This document shows positions 15,062 to 22,826 of a stretch of 64,000 nt of DNA, in pieces. Each line of letters opens with the position of its first letter. The stretch's first letter is position 1. The stretch comes from JBMDXB01 sp048594885 (lineage in GTDB: Bacteria > Acidobacteriota > Vicinamibacteria > Vicinamibacterales > 2-12-FULL-66-21), in NCBI GenBank assembly GCA_048594885.1, contig JBMDXB010000124.1:5835-69834 (forward strand), read 5' to 3'. The notes below the pieces were generated by a model. The model was not told where the DNA came from. It ran no database searches and saw only the letters and a program-made list of their open reading frames with translations. A program made the position numbers and the translations under genes.

Positions 15062-16564
15062 GTGTCTTCCGCAGTACCTCCCGCGAGCGCACCTACGGCG
15101 GCTCAGGCGGGCACCGGATCCTCGGCCGATCTGACCGCCTCCGCCCAAGCACCGGGCGTCGCGGCGCCGCCGTCCGGCCGGCGCCGGCAGTTCGATCGAT
15201 CGATCGTCGAGGGGCCGATCGCCAGCGCGGTCTGGAAGATGGCGTGGCCGACGGTGCTGCAGAACGCGATCGGCGGACTCCAGGGCATCATCGATCACGC
15301 GATGGTCGGCCACTACGTCGGCTTCGCCGGCAACGCGGCCATCGGCGTGAGCTGGCAGATCTTCCTCGTCGTCATCGTCTTCATCACGTCGATCTTCACG
15401 GGCATGGGTGCGCTGGTCGCGCGGTTCGCGGGCGCGAACGAACCGGACAAAGTGAACCGCACGGTGTATCAGGCGTTCCTCACAGCGGTCCTGCTCGGCG
15501 TGGGCATCATGGCGCCCCTCGGCTACGTGCTCTCACCGACATTGCTCGACATGGTGAACGCCACTCCCGAGGTGCGCGCCGAAGCGCTCCCGTACCTCCG
15601 GACGATGTTCCTCTGCAGCATCGGCATGCTGCTGTTCTTCATGCTCGGCGGCGCGCTGCGCGCGGCGGGCGACGCGCGTACGCCACTGCGGCTCGGCGTG
15701 GCCATGACGGTCCTGAACATCGGTCTGAACGTCGTGCTCATCGCCGGCTACGGTCCGATCCCGGCGCTCGGCACGTGGGGCGCGGCGCTCGGCACGGTGA
15801 TCGCGAGCAGCGTCGTCTCGGCCGTCGCGATCGTGATGATCCTCACGGATCGCCTCGTCGTGCACTTCCCGCGGACGATGTCATGGTGGCCGGACTGGAG
15901 CATCATCCGCGCGCTGTTCCGATTCGGGCTGCCCGCAGGTCTGCAGGGTGTGGCGATGAACGTCGCGGGCGTGCTGATGGTGCGGTTCATCGGCTCGCTG
16001 CAGCACAGTGCCGAAGCCCAGGCGGCGTTTGCCGTTGGCTACGCCGAGCTCTTCTCGTTGATCACGTGGACGTCGGTCGGGCTGATGGGCGCGGCGGCCG
16101 CCGTGGCTGGGCAGAACCTCGGCGCCGGCCAGCCGCAGCGCAGTATCCAAGCCGTTCGCATTGCTGCTGAGTACGGCGTCGGCGTTGCTGTTACGGTCGG
16201 CGCGCTGTTCCTGCTCATCCCTGAATACCTGCTCGCCATTTTTGGCATCGACGATCCCACCGTCGTCGCGCTCGGCACGCAGCTGCTGCGGTATCTCAGC
16301 GTGTCCGGCCTGTTCATTACGGTTGCGCTCACGTACACCGGCGGGCTTCAGGGCACTGGCGATACCCGCAGTCCACTCTTCATTACTCTCGCGTCCCAGG
16401 TTGGGGTCCCGCTCGGGCTCTGCTTCACGCTCCAAGGCACGGGCCAGCTCACCTCGTCGGGGGTGTGGACGGCAATTCTCCTCGGCCATCTCACTCGCTG
16501 CGTGTTGTCGGTTGCCCGCTTCCACCAGGGCAAGTGGAAGAGCATCCGTGTCGAATTGAAGTGA
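15062..16564 (+). CDS. MATE family multidrug/cation efflux transporter
   Basis: A 500-residue inner-membrane protein with about 12 transmembrane segments and the two-fold MATE pattern: PTVLQNAIGGLQGIIDHAMVGH in the first half and FGLPAGLQGVAMNVAGVL and LTYTGGLQGTGDTRSPL in the second. MATE proteins export drugs or organic cations in exchange for Na+ or H+. The first 50 residues are Ala/Pro/Ser-rich and probably disordered. A GTG at 15062 is used because every nearby ATG is out of frame; the ribosome site is weak, so the start is uncertain. Confidence 0.85.
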   Translation: MSSAVPPASAPTAAQAGTGSSADLTASAQAPGVAAPPSGRRRQFDRSIVEGPIASAVWKMAWPTVLQNAIGGLQGIIDHAMVGHYVGFAGNAAIGVSWQIFLVVIVFITSIFTGMGALVARFAGANEPDKVNRTVYQAFLTAVLLGVGIMAPLGYVLSPTLLDMVNATPEVRAEALPYLRTMFLCSIGMLLFFMLGGALRAAGDARTPLRLGVAMTVLNIGLNVVLIAGYGPIPALGTWGAALGTVIASSVVSAVAIVMILTDRLVVHFPRTMSWWPDWSIIRALFRFGLPAGLQGVAMNVAGVLMVRFIGSLQHSAEAQAAFAVGYAELFSLITWTSVGLMGAAAAVAGQNLGAGQPQRSIQAVRIAAEYGVGVAVTVGALFLLIPEYLLAIFGIDDPTVVALGTQLLRYLSVSGLFITVALTYTGGLQGTGDTRSPLFITLASQVGVPLGLCFTLQGTGQLTSSGVWTAILLGHLTRCVLSVARFHQGKWKSIRVELK

Positions 16565-16618
16565 CCGGCTCCCGCCGAAGGCGCGCCGCTTGCACTTACC
16601 GACGGCGGGAGTACGCAC

Positions 16619-17482
16619 ATGAGGTGGACGCCTGGAAACCGCGGCAATATCGAAGACGTTCGGGGACGGACAGGGATGGGGATGCGCATGGGTGCGCCCA
16701 TGGGCATCGGCGGTCTCCTTGTCATTCTTCTGCTCAGTTGGATCACCGGTGTCGACTTCAGCGCGCTGCTGGGCGGCGGCGGCGGCGCGCCGCCGTCCGA
16801 GTACGTCGGCACGTCGGGCCGCACCCCGGCGACGCCGGAAGAGGAGCGGATGGTCGATTTCGTCGATGCCGTGATGGAGGACGCGCAGGACACATGGAGT
16901 GACCTGCTCGGCGGCCGATATCAGGAGACGCGCGCGGTGCTGTTCCGCGACGCGGTCGACTCCACGTGTGGCTTCGCCCAATCGGCGACCGGTCCGTTCT
17001 ACTGCCCGGCCGATCGCAAGGTGTACCTCGATCTCGGGTTCTTCGACGAGCTACATCGCCGGTTCGGCGCGCCCGGCGATTTCGCGCAGGCGTACGTGCT
17101 CGCGCACGAAGTCGGGCACCACGTGCAGACGCTGCTCGGGATCGAATCGCAGGTGCGATCGCGCCAGGGCGCGAGCCCCGCATCGCGCAACGCCCTCTCG
17201 GTGCGCATGGAGCTGCAGGCCGACTGCTTCGCCGGCGTGTGGGGCCATGCGGCAAACAAGCGCGGCCGCGCGGCCGAAGGACGCGTCGAGCTCGATCCCG
17301 GCGATTTCGAGGAGGGCATCACGGCGGCCGGGGCGATCGGCGACGACCGCATCCAGCGCCAGACGACCGGTCACGTTTCGCCCGATCGCTTCACGCATGG
17401 GTCATCCGCTCAGCGCGTCGAGTGGTTCCGCCGCGGGTTCGACAGCGGAGATCCCGCCGCCTGCGATACTTTCGGCGGCTAA
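16619..17482 (+). CDS. ypfJ: Neutral zinc metallopeptidase, YpfJ family
   Basis: A 287-residue protein with the YpfJ/zinc-peptidase family layout: N-terminal RWTPGNRGNIEDVRG, one transmembrane helix (about 30-46), a Gly-rich linker, then the catalytic domain with FYCPADRKVYLDLGFFDEL and the zinc site LAHEVGHHVQ (HExxH). MELQADCFAGVW follows, as expected. It is probably anchored in the inner membrane with the protease domain outside the cytoplasm. Substrates are unknown for the family. A long inverted repeat begins 2 bp after the stop. Confidence 0.87.
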   Translation: MRWTPGNRGNIEDVRGRTGMGMRMGAPMGIGGLLVILLLSWITGVDFSALLGGGGGAPPSEYVGTSGRTPATPEEERMVDFVDAVMEDAQDTWSDLLGGRYQETRAVLFRDAVDSTCGFAQSATGPFYCPADRKVYLDLGFFDELHRRFGAPGDFAQAYVLAHEVGHHVQTLLGIESQVRSRQGASPASRNALSVRMELQADCFAGVWGHAANKRGRAAEGRVELDPGDFEEGITAAGAIGDDRIQRQTTGHVSPDRFTHGSSAQRVEWFRRGFDSGDPAACDTFGG

Positions 17483-17483
17483 T

Positions 17484-17763
17484 CGATTGCCGATCGTCGA
17501 TTGCCGATTGCCGATTGACGGGATTGGGGATTGGGGATTGGGATTGACGATTGGGGGATTGGATTGCGGATTGGCGATTGGGGATTGGATTGAGGATTGA
17601 TGGATGGGGATTGTTGGCGATTGCGCCGAAAATCCCCAATCAATCCCCAATCGCCAATCCCCAATCCAATCCCCAATCGCCAATCCCCAATTCAATCCTC
17701 AATCCGTCAATCCCAATCCCCAATCCCCAATCCCGTCAATCGGCAATCGACGATCGGCAATCG
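17484..17763. repeat. Long inverted GATTG-unit repeat between ypfJ and the molybdenum hydroxylase genes
   Basis: The whole 324-bp gap is made of short GATTG-type units (GATTGGG, GATTGCC) on the plus strand up to about 17625, then their reverse complements. The outer arms, 17484-17548 and 17706-17763, are reverse complements except for one extra 7-bp GATTGCC unit in the left arm. A transcript could form a stem of nearly 60 bp. There is no spacer-repeat structure, so it is not a CRISPR. A block on read-through from ypfJ is possible but unproven. Confidence 0.92.
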
Positions 17764-17806
17764 ACAATCAGGCGAGTCGATAGATACAATCGGCAGCGAC
17801 CCCGAG

Positions 17807-20029
17807 ATGCCAGCGATCGGAAGCTCCATTCCCCGGCGGGAGGGCCGTTCGAAAGTCACCGGTGAAGCACGGTATATCGACGACCTGACGCTGCCGGGCA
17901 TGCTGCACGGCGTGACGGTGCGCAGCGCCGTGCCGCGCGGCATCATTCGCGACATCCGCTTCGATCCGGCATTTCCCTGGCAGGACGTCACAATCGTCAC
18001 GGCCGCCGACGTTCCGGGCCGCAACGTGGTCGCGCTGCTGACCGACGATCAGCCCTATCTCGCGCACGATCGCATCAACCACCGCGAAGAGCCGATCCTG
18101 CTGCTCGCGCACCGCAATCGCGCGCTGATCGAGGATGCGCGGCGCGCGATCACGATCGACGTCGATCCGCTGCCGCCGGTCTTCACGATCGACGACTCGC
18201 TCGCACGGCGGGAAACCATCTGGGGTGAGGACAACATCTTCAAGTCGTACGCGGTCACGCACGGTGACGTCGACGCCGCGTGGGCCTCTGCCGACCTTGT
18301 GGTCGAGGGGGAATACCAGACCGGCGCGCAGGAGCAGCTCTACATCGAGCCGAACGGGATGCTTGCGGTCGCGACACCCGAAGCCGGCGTGACGGTGTGG
18401 GGCTCGATGCAGTGTCCCTACTACGTTCACCACGCGCTCGCCGGATTGTTCAACCTGCCTGCCGAGAAGATTCGCGTCGTGCAGGTGGAGACGGGCGGCG
18501 GCTTCGGCGGCAAGGAAGAGTACCCGTCGATCGTTGCCGGCCACGCTGCGCTGCTGGCCTGGAAGTCGGGACGGCCGGTGAAGATCGTCTACGACCGCGC
18601 GGAGGACATGGCGGCAACGACGAAACGGCATCCATCGCGCACGCGGCACCGCACGGGCGTGACGCGCGACGGCCGGCTCGTCGCCATGGACATCGATTTC
18701 GTCATCGACGGCGGGGCGTATTGCACCTTGTCGCCCGTCGTGCTCTCGCGCGGGACCATTCATGCGGCCGGCCCGTACCACTGCCCGAACGTGCGCGTTC
18801 GCGGCCGCGCGGTGGCGACGAGCGTACCGCCGCACGGCGCGTTCCGCGGGTTCGGCGCGCCACAGAGCCTGTTCGCGCTCGAGCGGCAGATGGATCGCGT
18901 CGCCGCCGCCGTCGGCCTGTCACCGGACGAATTCAGACGGCGCAATTTCATCCGCCAGGGCCAGACGAGCGCCGTCGGGCAGACGATCCACGAACCGGTC
19001 GACATGGAGCGGCTGCTCGATCGTGCGCTCAAAGAGTCCGACTACCACGGCAAGCGCACCCGCTTTGCCCGCGACAATCCGCAGTCGCCGACCAAGCGTG
19101 GCATCGGCCTCGCCGCGTTCATGCACGGCGCGGGGTTCACGGGCTCCGGCGAGGACCACCTCGCCTCGATGGTGACGATCGACGTGACGCGCGACGGTCT
19201 CGTGCGCGTGCTGACGTCGAACACCGAGATCGGTCAGGGGACGAACACGGTCTTTTCGCAGATCGCGGCCGACGCGCTGGCAATCGCCGCCGACGCCATC
19301 GAGGTCGCGCAGCCGGACACGGCGCAGGTGCCGAACAGCGGACCGACGGTCGCGTCGCGCACCTGCATGGTCGTCGGGAAGCTCGTCGAGTCAGCGGCGC
19401 TGGCGATCCGGCGAACGCTCGTCGATGCCACGCTGCTGGCCGAGCCGTATTCGATCGAGGACTTCCGACAGGCATGCACCGCCTATCTCGAACGCAACGG
19501 CTCACTGCGCGCGACCGTGCAGTATCAGGCGCCGCCGGGCGTGCGATGGGACGACGAGCGGTATCAGGGCGATGCGTACGGGTCGTACGCCTGGGCCGTT
19601 TACGTCGCGGATGTGGCCGTCGACACCGTGACGTGCGAGGTCCAGGTGCTGGATTTCGTCGCGGTGCAGGACGTCGGCAAGGTGATCAACCCGGTACTCG
19701 CGACGGGACAGATCGAGGGCGGCGTTGCGCAGGCGATTGGATGGGCGCTCTACGAGCAGGTCGTCTGGCACGACGGCGTCATGCAGAACGCGCAAATGAC
19801 GAACTACATCATGCCCACGTCGATGGACGCCGGCGCGATTCGCGTGTTCTTCGAGGAAACGCCGTATGAGCACGGTCCGTCGGGCGCGAAAGGGATCGGC
19901 GAACTGCCGATGGACGGACCGGCGCCGGCGATCGTCAACGCCGTCGAGAACGCGCTCGGCGTGTCAGCCGCGAGGCTGCCGCTCACCCCGGAAGCGCTGA
20001 TGGAGCTCACCGAGGCGGCGCATGCCTGA
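17807..20029 (+). CDS. xdhA: Molybdenum hydroxylase large subunit (xanthine dehydrogenase type)
   Basis: A 740-residue molybdopterin-cytosine-dinucleotide subunit. Visible signatures are GSSIPRREGRSKVTGEARYIDDL at the start, GGGFGGKEEYPS in the Mo-cofactor region, AFRGFGAPQ, NTEIGQGTNTVFSQIAAD, and a C-terminal SGAKGIGELPMDGPAPAIVNAVENA with the Glu used as catalytic base. It forms a heterotrimer with the next two genes and most likely oxidises xanthine or another N-heterocycle; an aldehyde or aromatic substrate cannot be excluded. ATG at 17807 is preferred because the upstream frame only reads repeat DNA. The stop overlaps the next start by eight bases. Confidence 0.82.
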   Translation: MPAIGSSIPRREGRSKVTGEARYIDDLTLPGMLHGVTVRSAVPRGIIRDIRFDPAFPWQDVTIVTAADVPGRNVVALLTDDQPYLAHDRINHREEPILLLAHRNRALIEDARRAITIDVDPLPPVFTIDDSLARRETIWGEDNIFKSYAVTHGDVDAAWASADLVVEGEYQTGAQEQLYIEPNGMLAVATPEAGVTVWGSMQCPYYVHHALAGLFNLPAEKIRVVQVETGGGFGGKEEYPSIVAGHAALLAWKSGRPVKIVYDRAEDMAATTKRHPSRTRHRTGVTRDGRLVAMDIDFVIDGGAYCTLSPVVLSRGTIHAAGPYHCPNVRVRGRAVATSVPPHGAFRGFGAPQSLFALERQMDRVAAAVGLSPDEFRRRNFIRQGQTSAVGQTIHEPVDMERLLDRALKESDYHGKRTRFARDNPQSPTKRGIGLAAFMHGAGFTGSGEDHLASMVTIDVTRDGLVRVLTSNTEIGQGTNTVFSQIAADALAIAADAIEVAQPDTAQVPNSGPTVASRTCMVVGKLVESAALAIRRTLVDATLLAEPYSIEDFRQACTAYLERNGSLRATVQYQAPPGVRWDDERYQGDAYGSYAWAVYVADVAVDTVTCEVQVLDFVAVQDVGKVINPVLATGQIEGGVAQAIGWALYEQVVWHDGVMQNAQMTNYIMPTSMDAGAIRVFFEETPYEHGPSGAKGIGELPMDGPAPAIVNAVENALGVSAARLPLTPEALMELTEAAHA

Positions 20030-20510
20030 GAGCAACGAGGTCAGCGTCCGCTGCTGGGTGAACGGCGACGAGGTCGTCCTCAAGGGCCACCCGATGGGGC
20101 GTCTGCTCGACGAGCTGCGCCTCGGCCTCCACCTCACGGGCACGAAGGAAGGCTGCGGCGAGGGGGAGTGCGGCGCATGCGCGGTGCTCATCGACGGGCA
20201 ACTCGCGAACAGTTGCCTTGTCCCGCTGCTGCACGCCGACGGGACGGAAATCACCACCATCGAAGGCCTCGCACGCAGCGAGCGGCTGCACATCGTGCAG
20301 CAGGCCTTCATCGATCACGGCGGCGCCCAGTGCGGCATCTGCACGCCCGGCATGGTGCTCGCTGCCGCGGCGCTGATGGAGCGCCACCCGCGCGCGACGG
20401 TCGCCCAGATTCGCGCAGGGCTCGCCGGCAACCTGTGCCGGTGCACCGGCTACACGCGGATCATCGAAGCCGTTTGCGCCGCGATTCGTGGCGACAAGAC
20501 GATCGCATGA
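20022..20510 (+). CDS. xdhC: Molybdenum hydroxylase [2Fe-2S] small subunit
   Basis: A 162-residue protein with both iron-sulfur domains of the family. The plant-ferredoxin-like cluster is at KEGCGEGECGACAVLIDG plus the later SC, and the helical second cluster is at QCGICTPGMV and LCRCTGYTRII. It relays electrons from the molybdenum centre to FAD. It overlaps the large-subunit gene by 8 bp and the FAD-subunit gene by 4 bp, so the three subunits are translated as a coupled operon. Confidence 0.9.
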   Translation: MPESNEVSVRCWVNGDEVVLKGHPMGRLLDELRLGLHLTGTKEGCGEGECGACAVLIDGQLANSCLVPLLHADGTEITTIEGLARSERLHIVQQAFIDHGGAQCGICTPGMVLAAAALMERHPRATVAQIRAGLAGNLCRCTGYTRIIEAVCAAIRGDKTIA

Positions 20511-21367
20511 GGGCTCCGCTCGGGCAATACGAGCTTCGCGCGCCGCGCAGCCTCGGCGAGGCGCTCGATCTGCTGGCCCGGACCGAGGAGCGATGGCAGC
20601 CGATGGCCGGCGGCACCGACCTGATGGTGCTGCTCGAAGCCGGCAAGCTGCCACCCGGCCGCTTCATCAGCCTGTGGCACCTGCGCGAGCTGCGCGGGAT
20701 CGACGTGACCGATCGCTACGCGGTGCTCGGCGCGCTCACCACCTACACCGACATCCTGCGCCACCCCGTACTCACCGAGGAATTTCCACTCCTTGGCCAC
20801 GCGGCTCGCGAGACCGGCGGTGTCGCCACCCAGAACCGCGGCACGATCGGCGGCAACATCGCCAACGCGTCGCCGGCCGCCGACACGCCGCCGGCGCTGC
20901 TGGTGTACGACACGGTCGTCGAGCTCGTCTCCGTTCACGGCAAGCGCCTCGTGCCGTACGACCGCTTCCATACCGGCTACAAGACGATGGATCTGAGGCC
21001 CGGCGAGCTCATTGGCGCCGTGCGGATGCCGCACGAGAAGCGGCTGTGGAAGCAGGCGTACCGCAAGGTCGGCACGCGCCGCGCGCAGGCCATCTCGAAG
21101 GTGTGCTTCGCCGCCGCGGCGGATGTGGACGAAGGGGTGATCAGGGACGCGCGGATCGCATTCGGCAGCGTGGCGCCCACCGTCCTCCGCTGCTATCCGG
21201 TCGAGGATCTGCTTCGCGGCCAGCGCCTGACGCCTGACCTGATCGACGCGGCCGCCGGCGAGCTCCCGCGCTGCATCGCACCCATCGACGACATCCGATC
21301 GACCGCCGCGTATCGCCGCAAGGTATCGCAGAACCTGCTGCGCGAGTTCCTGCGCGGCCTGAGCTGA
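20507..21367 (+). CDS. xdhB: Molybdenum hydroxylase FAD-binding medium subunit
   Basis: A 286-residue protein of the FAD-binding domain of xanthine dehydrogenase/CO dehydrogenase CoxM type. MAGGTDLMVLLEAG and ATQNRGTIGGNIANASPAADTPPALL are the flavin-binding signatures, and the C-terminal domain has YRKVGTRRAQAISKV. It passes electrons to NAD+ or another acceptor. The ATG at 20507 overlaps the small-subunit stop (ATGA). The gene ends 3 bp before the end of the convergent aldolase-like gene. Confidence 0.88.
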   Translation: MRAPLGQYELRAPRSLGEALDLLARTEERWQPMAGGTDLMVLLEAGKLPPGRFISLWHLRELRGIDVTDRYAVLGALTTYTDILRHPVLTEEFPLLGHAARETGGVATQNRGTIGGNIANASPAADTPPALLVYDTVVELVSVHGKRLVPYDRFHTGYKTMDLRPGELIGAVRMPHEKRLWKQAYRKVGTRRAQAISKVCFAAAADVDEGVIRDARIAFGSVAPTVLRCYPVEDLLRGQRLTPDLIDAAAGELPRCIAPIDDIRSTAAYRRKVSQNLLREFLRGLS

Positions 21368-21370
21368 TAC

Positions 21371-22678
21371 TCATCTTCTGGCGAACGGCGCCGAGCGCAG
21401 CTCCTCGAGCGTCAGCCCGCTCAGCTTCTCGACTTCGTCCTCGCGCACCGCGCCACAGTTCAGCGCCCGCAGGAAGTAGTTCAGCAGTCCCTGTCCTGTC
21501 GCCGCGTCGTCGAAGACGTCGCCGACGAGCGTCGCCTGCGCTGCCTGCGCGATCAAGTTGCGCAGCCGCTCGGATGCGGCCTCGAGGCTCTGGAGGAAGA
21601 ACGCGTAGACGGCGGCGTAGCGTGTGACGAGCTGCGCGGGGTGCAGATCCCAACTCTGATAGAAGCCGTTCATCAGTGAGTGCTGGATGTCGTCGTAGTG
21701 CAGGCGCCACGCGTGGTGGACAGCCGCGCGATTCGCCTCGCGCTGTTCAGACGTCAGCTCGCGATCGCTCGTCGCGCGATCAACGGGAACGGGCAGGATG
21801 TTCGTCACGCTGTCCGAGAGCCACACGCCCGTTCCGGCGAGCGCGACCTGCATCATGCTCCGCGCGAAGTCGCACGCCGGATGCTGCAGGTGCTGGTGCG
21901 CCGCCGTGATGCCGTACGCGGCGGTGTAGTCGTAGGCGCCGAAATGCGCCGCGGTCACGCGCCCCGCGCCGGCGCGCACCAGCGACGGCAGCGCGCACAC
22001 GCCGCTGTCGTCGACGATCGCCTGCGTCGTCTCGATCATCAGCTCCATCCGGAGCGCGCCGGACGGCAGCCCGTAAATGACCTCCAACCGTTCGAACAGC
22101 TCGCGCAGCGCGGCGACCTGCTCGGCAGACGTGATCTTGGGCAGCGTGACGACGAAGTTCTGCGGCAGCACGCCGCCGGAGGCGCGGAGCAGCTCGGCGA
22201 CGAAGATGTCGAGCGTGCGGATCGACCGTCCGTGCAGCTCCTCGTTGAATGGCTTGATGCGGATGCCAATGAACGGCGGCGCCTGCTTCGCCGCGACGCT
22301 CGCCGCCACTTCCCGCGCTGCCGACGCGGCGTGGCCATCCTCCTCGTCGTCCGGCCGGTGGCCGTAGCCGTCCTCGAAGTCCAGCCGGTAGTCCTCGACC
22401 GGCTCGCGCTGCAGCTTGTCGCGCATCCGCGAGTAGATCGCCGTCGCGAGCGCCGGCGGGAAGAGAGGATCGCCGCCCGCTGGACGCAACGCCTCGTTGA
22501 AGAGCGCAGCGTCCGGCGCATACTCGTCGAGCGCGCGCAGCGCCGCGGCTCCGAGCCGCGCCGCCGTGTCCGCCCGGAAGATGTGGGCGCCGCCGTAGAC
22601 GACGTGGACCGGTTGCCGGCGGCCGCTCTCGCCCGGATACCAGCGCTGCTGTTGCCGGTTCCGGTCGGAGAGCTTCAT
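21371..22678 (-). CDS. HpcH/CitE aldolase-like protein (DUF6986 type)
   Basis: A 435-residue cytoplasmic protein. VEDYRLDFEDGYG, FIGIRIKPF, VTLPKI, LMIETTQAIVDDSG, GRVTAAHFGAYDYTAAYGI and LPVPVDRATSD follow the TIM-barrel of the phosphoenolpyruvate/HpcH-CitE superfamily, and the C-terminal AAASERLRNLIAQA region matches DUF6986 proteins. The reaction is not established. Being convergent with the molybdenum hydroxylase operon may hint at purine or ureide breakdown, but that is inference. ATG at 22678 is chosen over an upstream ATG at 22726, which lies in repeat-rich DNA. Confidence 0.7.
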   Translation of the reverse strand: MKLSDRNRQQQRWYPGESGRRQPVHVVYGGAHIFRADTAARLGAAALRALDEYAPDAALFNEALRPAGGDPLFPPALATAIYSRMRDKLQREPVEDYRLDFEDGYGHRPDDEEDGHAASAAREVAASVAAKQAPPFIGIRIKPFNEELHGRSIRTLDIFVAELLRASGGVLPQNFVVTLPKITSAEQVAALRELFERLEVIYGLPSGALRMELMIETTQAIVDDSGVCALPSLVRAGAGRVTAAHFGAYDYTAAYGITAAHQHLQHPACDFARSMMQVALAGTGVWLSDSVTNILPVPVDRATSDRELTSEQREANRAAVHHAWRLHYDDIQHSLMNGFYQSWDLHPAQLVTRYAAVYAFFLQSLEAASERLRNLIAQAAQATLVGDVFDDAATGQGLLNYFLRALNCGAVREDEVEKLSGLTLEELRSAPFARR

Positions 22679-22726
22679 CGTGATTTCTTTGATGCTGTCC
22701 GATGAGAGCACGCGGTCGTATGTCAT

Positions 22727-22780
22727 GACTCGGGACCCGGGACGAGGGACCCGGGACCGGGACGAGGGACAAGAGACCCA
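22727..22780. repeat. GGGAC-unit array between two divergent genes
   Basis: A run of ACTCGGGACC, GGGACGAGGGAC and similar units, rich in GGGAC, fills most of the gap between the aldolase-like gene and the HtrA gene. A related GGGACC/CCTGGT array occurs at 49784-49897. It has no coding potential that I trust. It lies in the divergent promoter region, so it may affect spacing of both promoters. Confidence 0.75.
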
Positions 22781-22826
22781 ATCATGTCACAATGATCCTC
22801 TGGTCTTTCGACGGAGGCCCCTGCAG

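Noticed and set aside
17484..17763. Repeats that could be taken for a CRISPR array
   Set aside because: Units are 5-9 bp with no unique spacers, and the second half is the reverse complement of the first. No cas gene is nearby.
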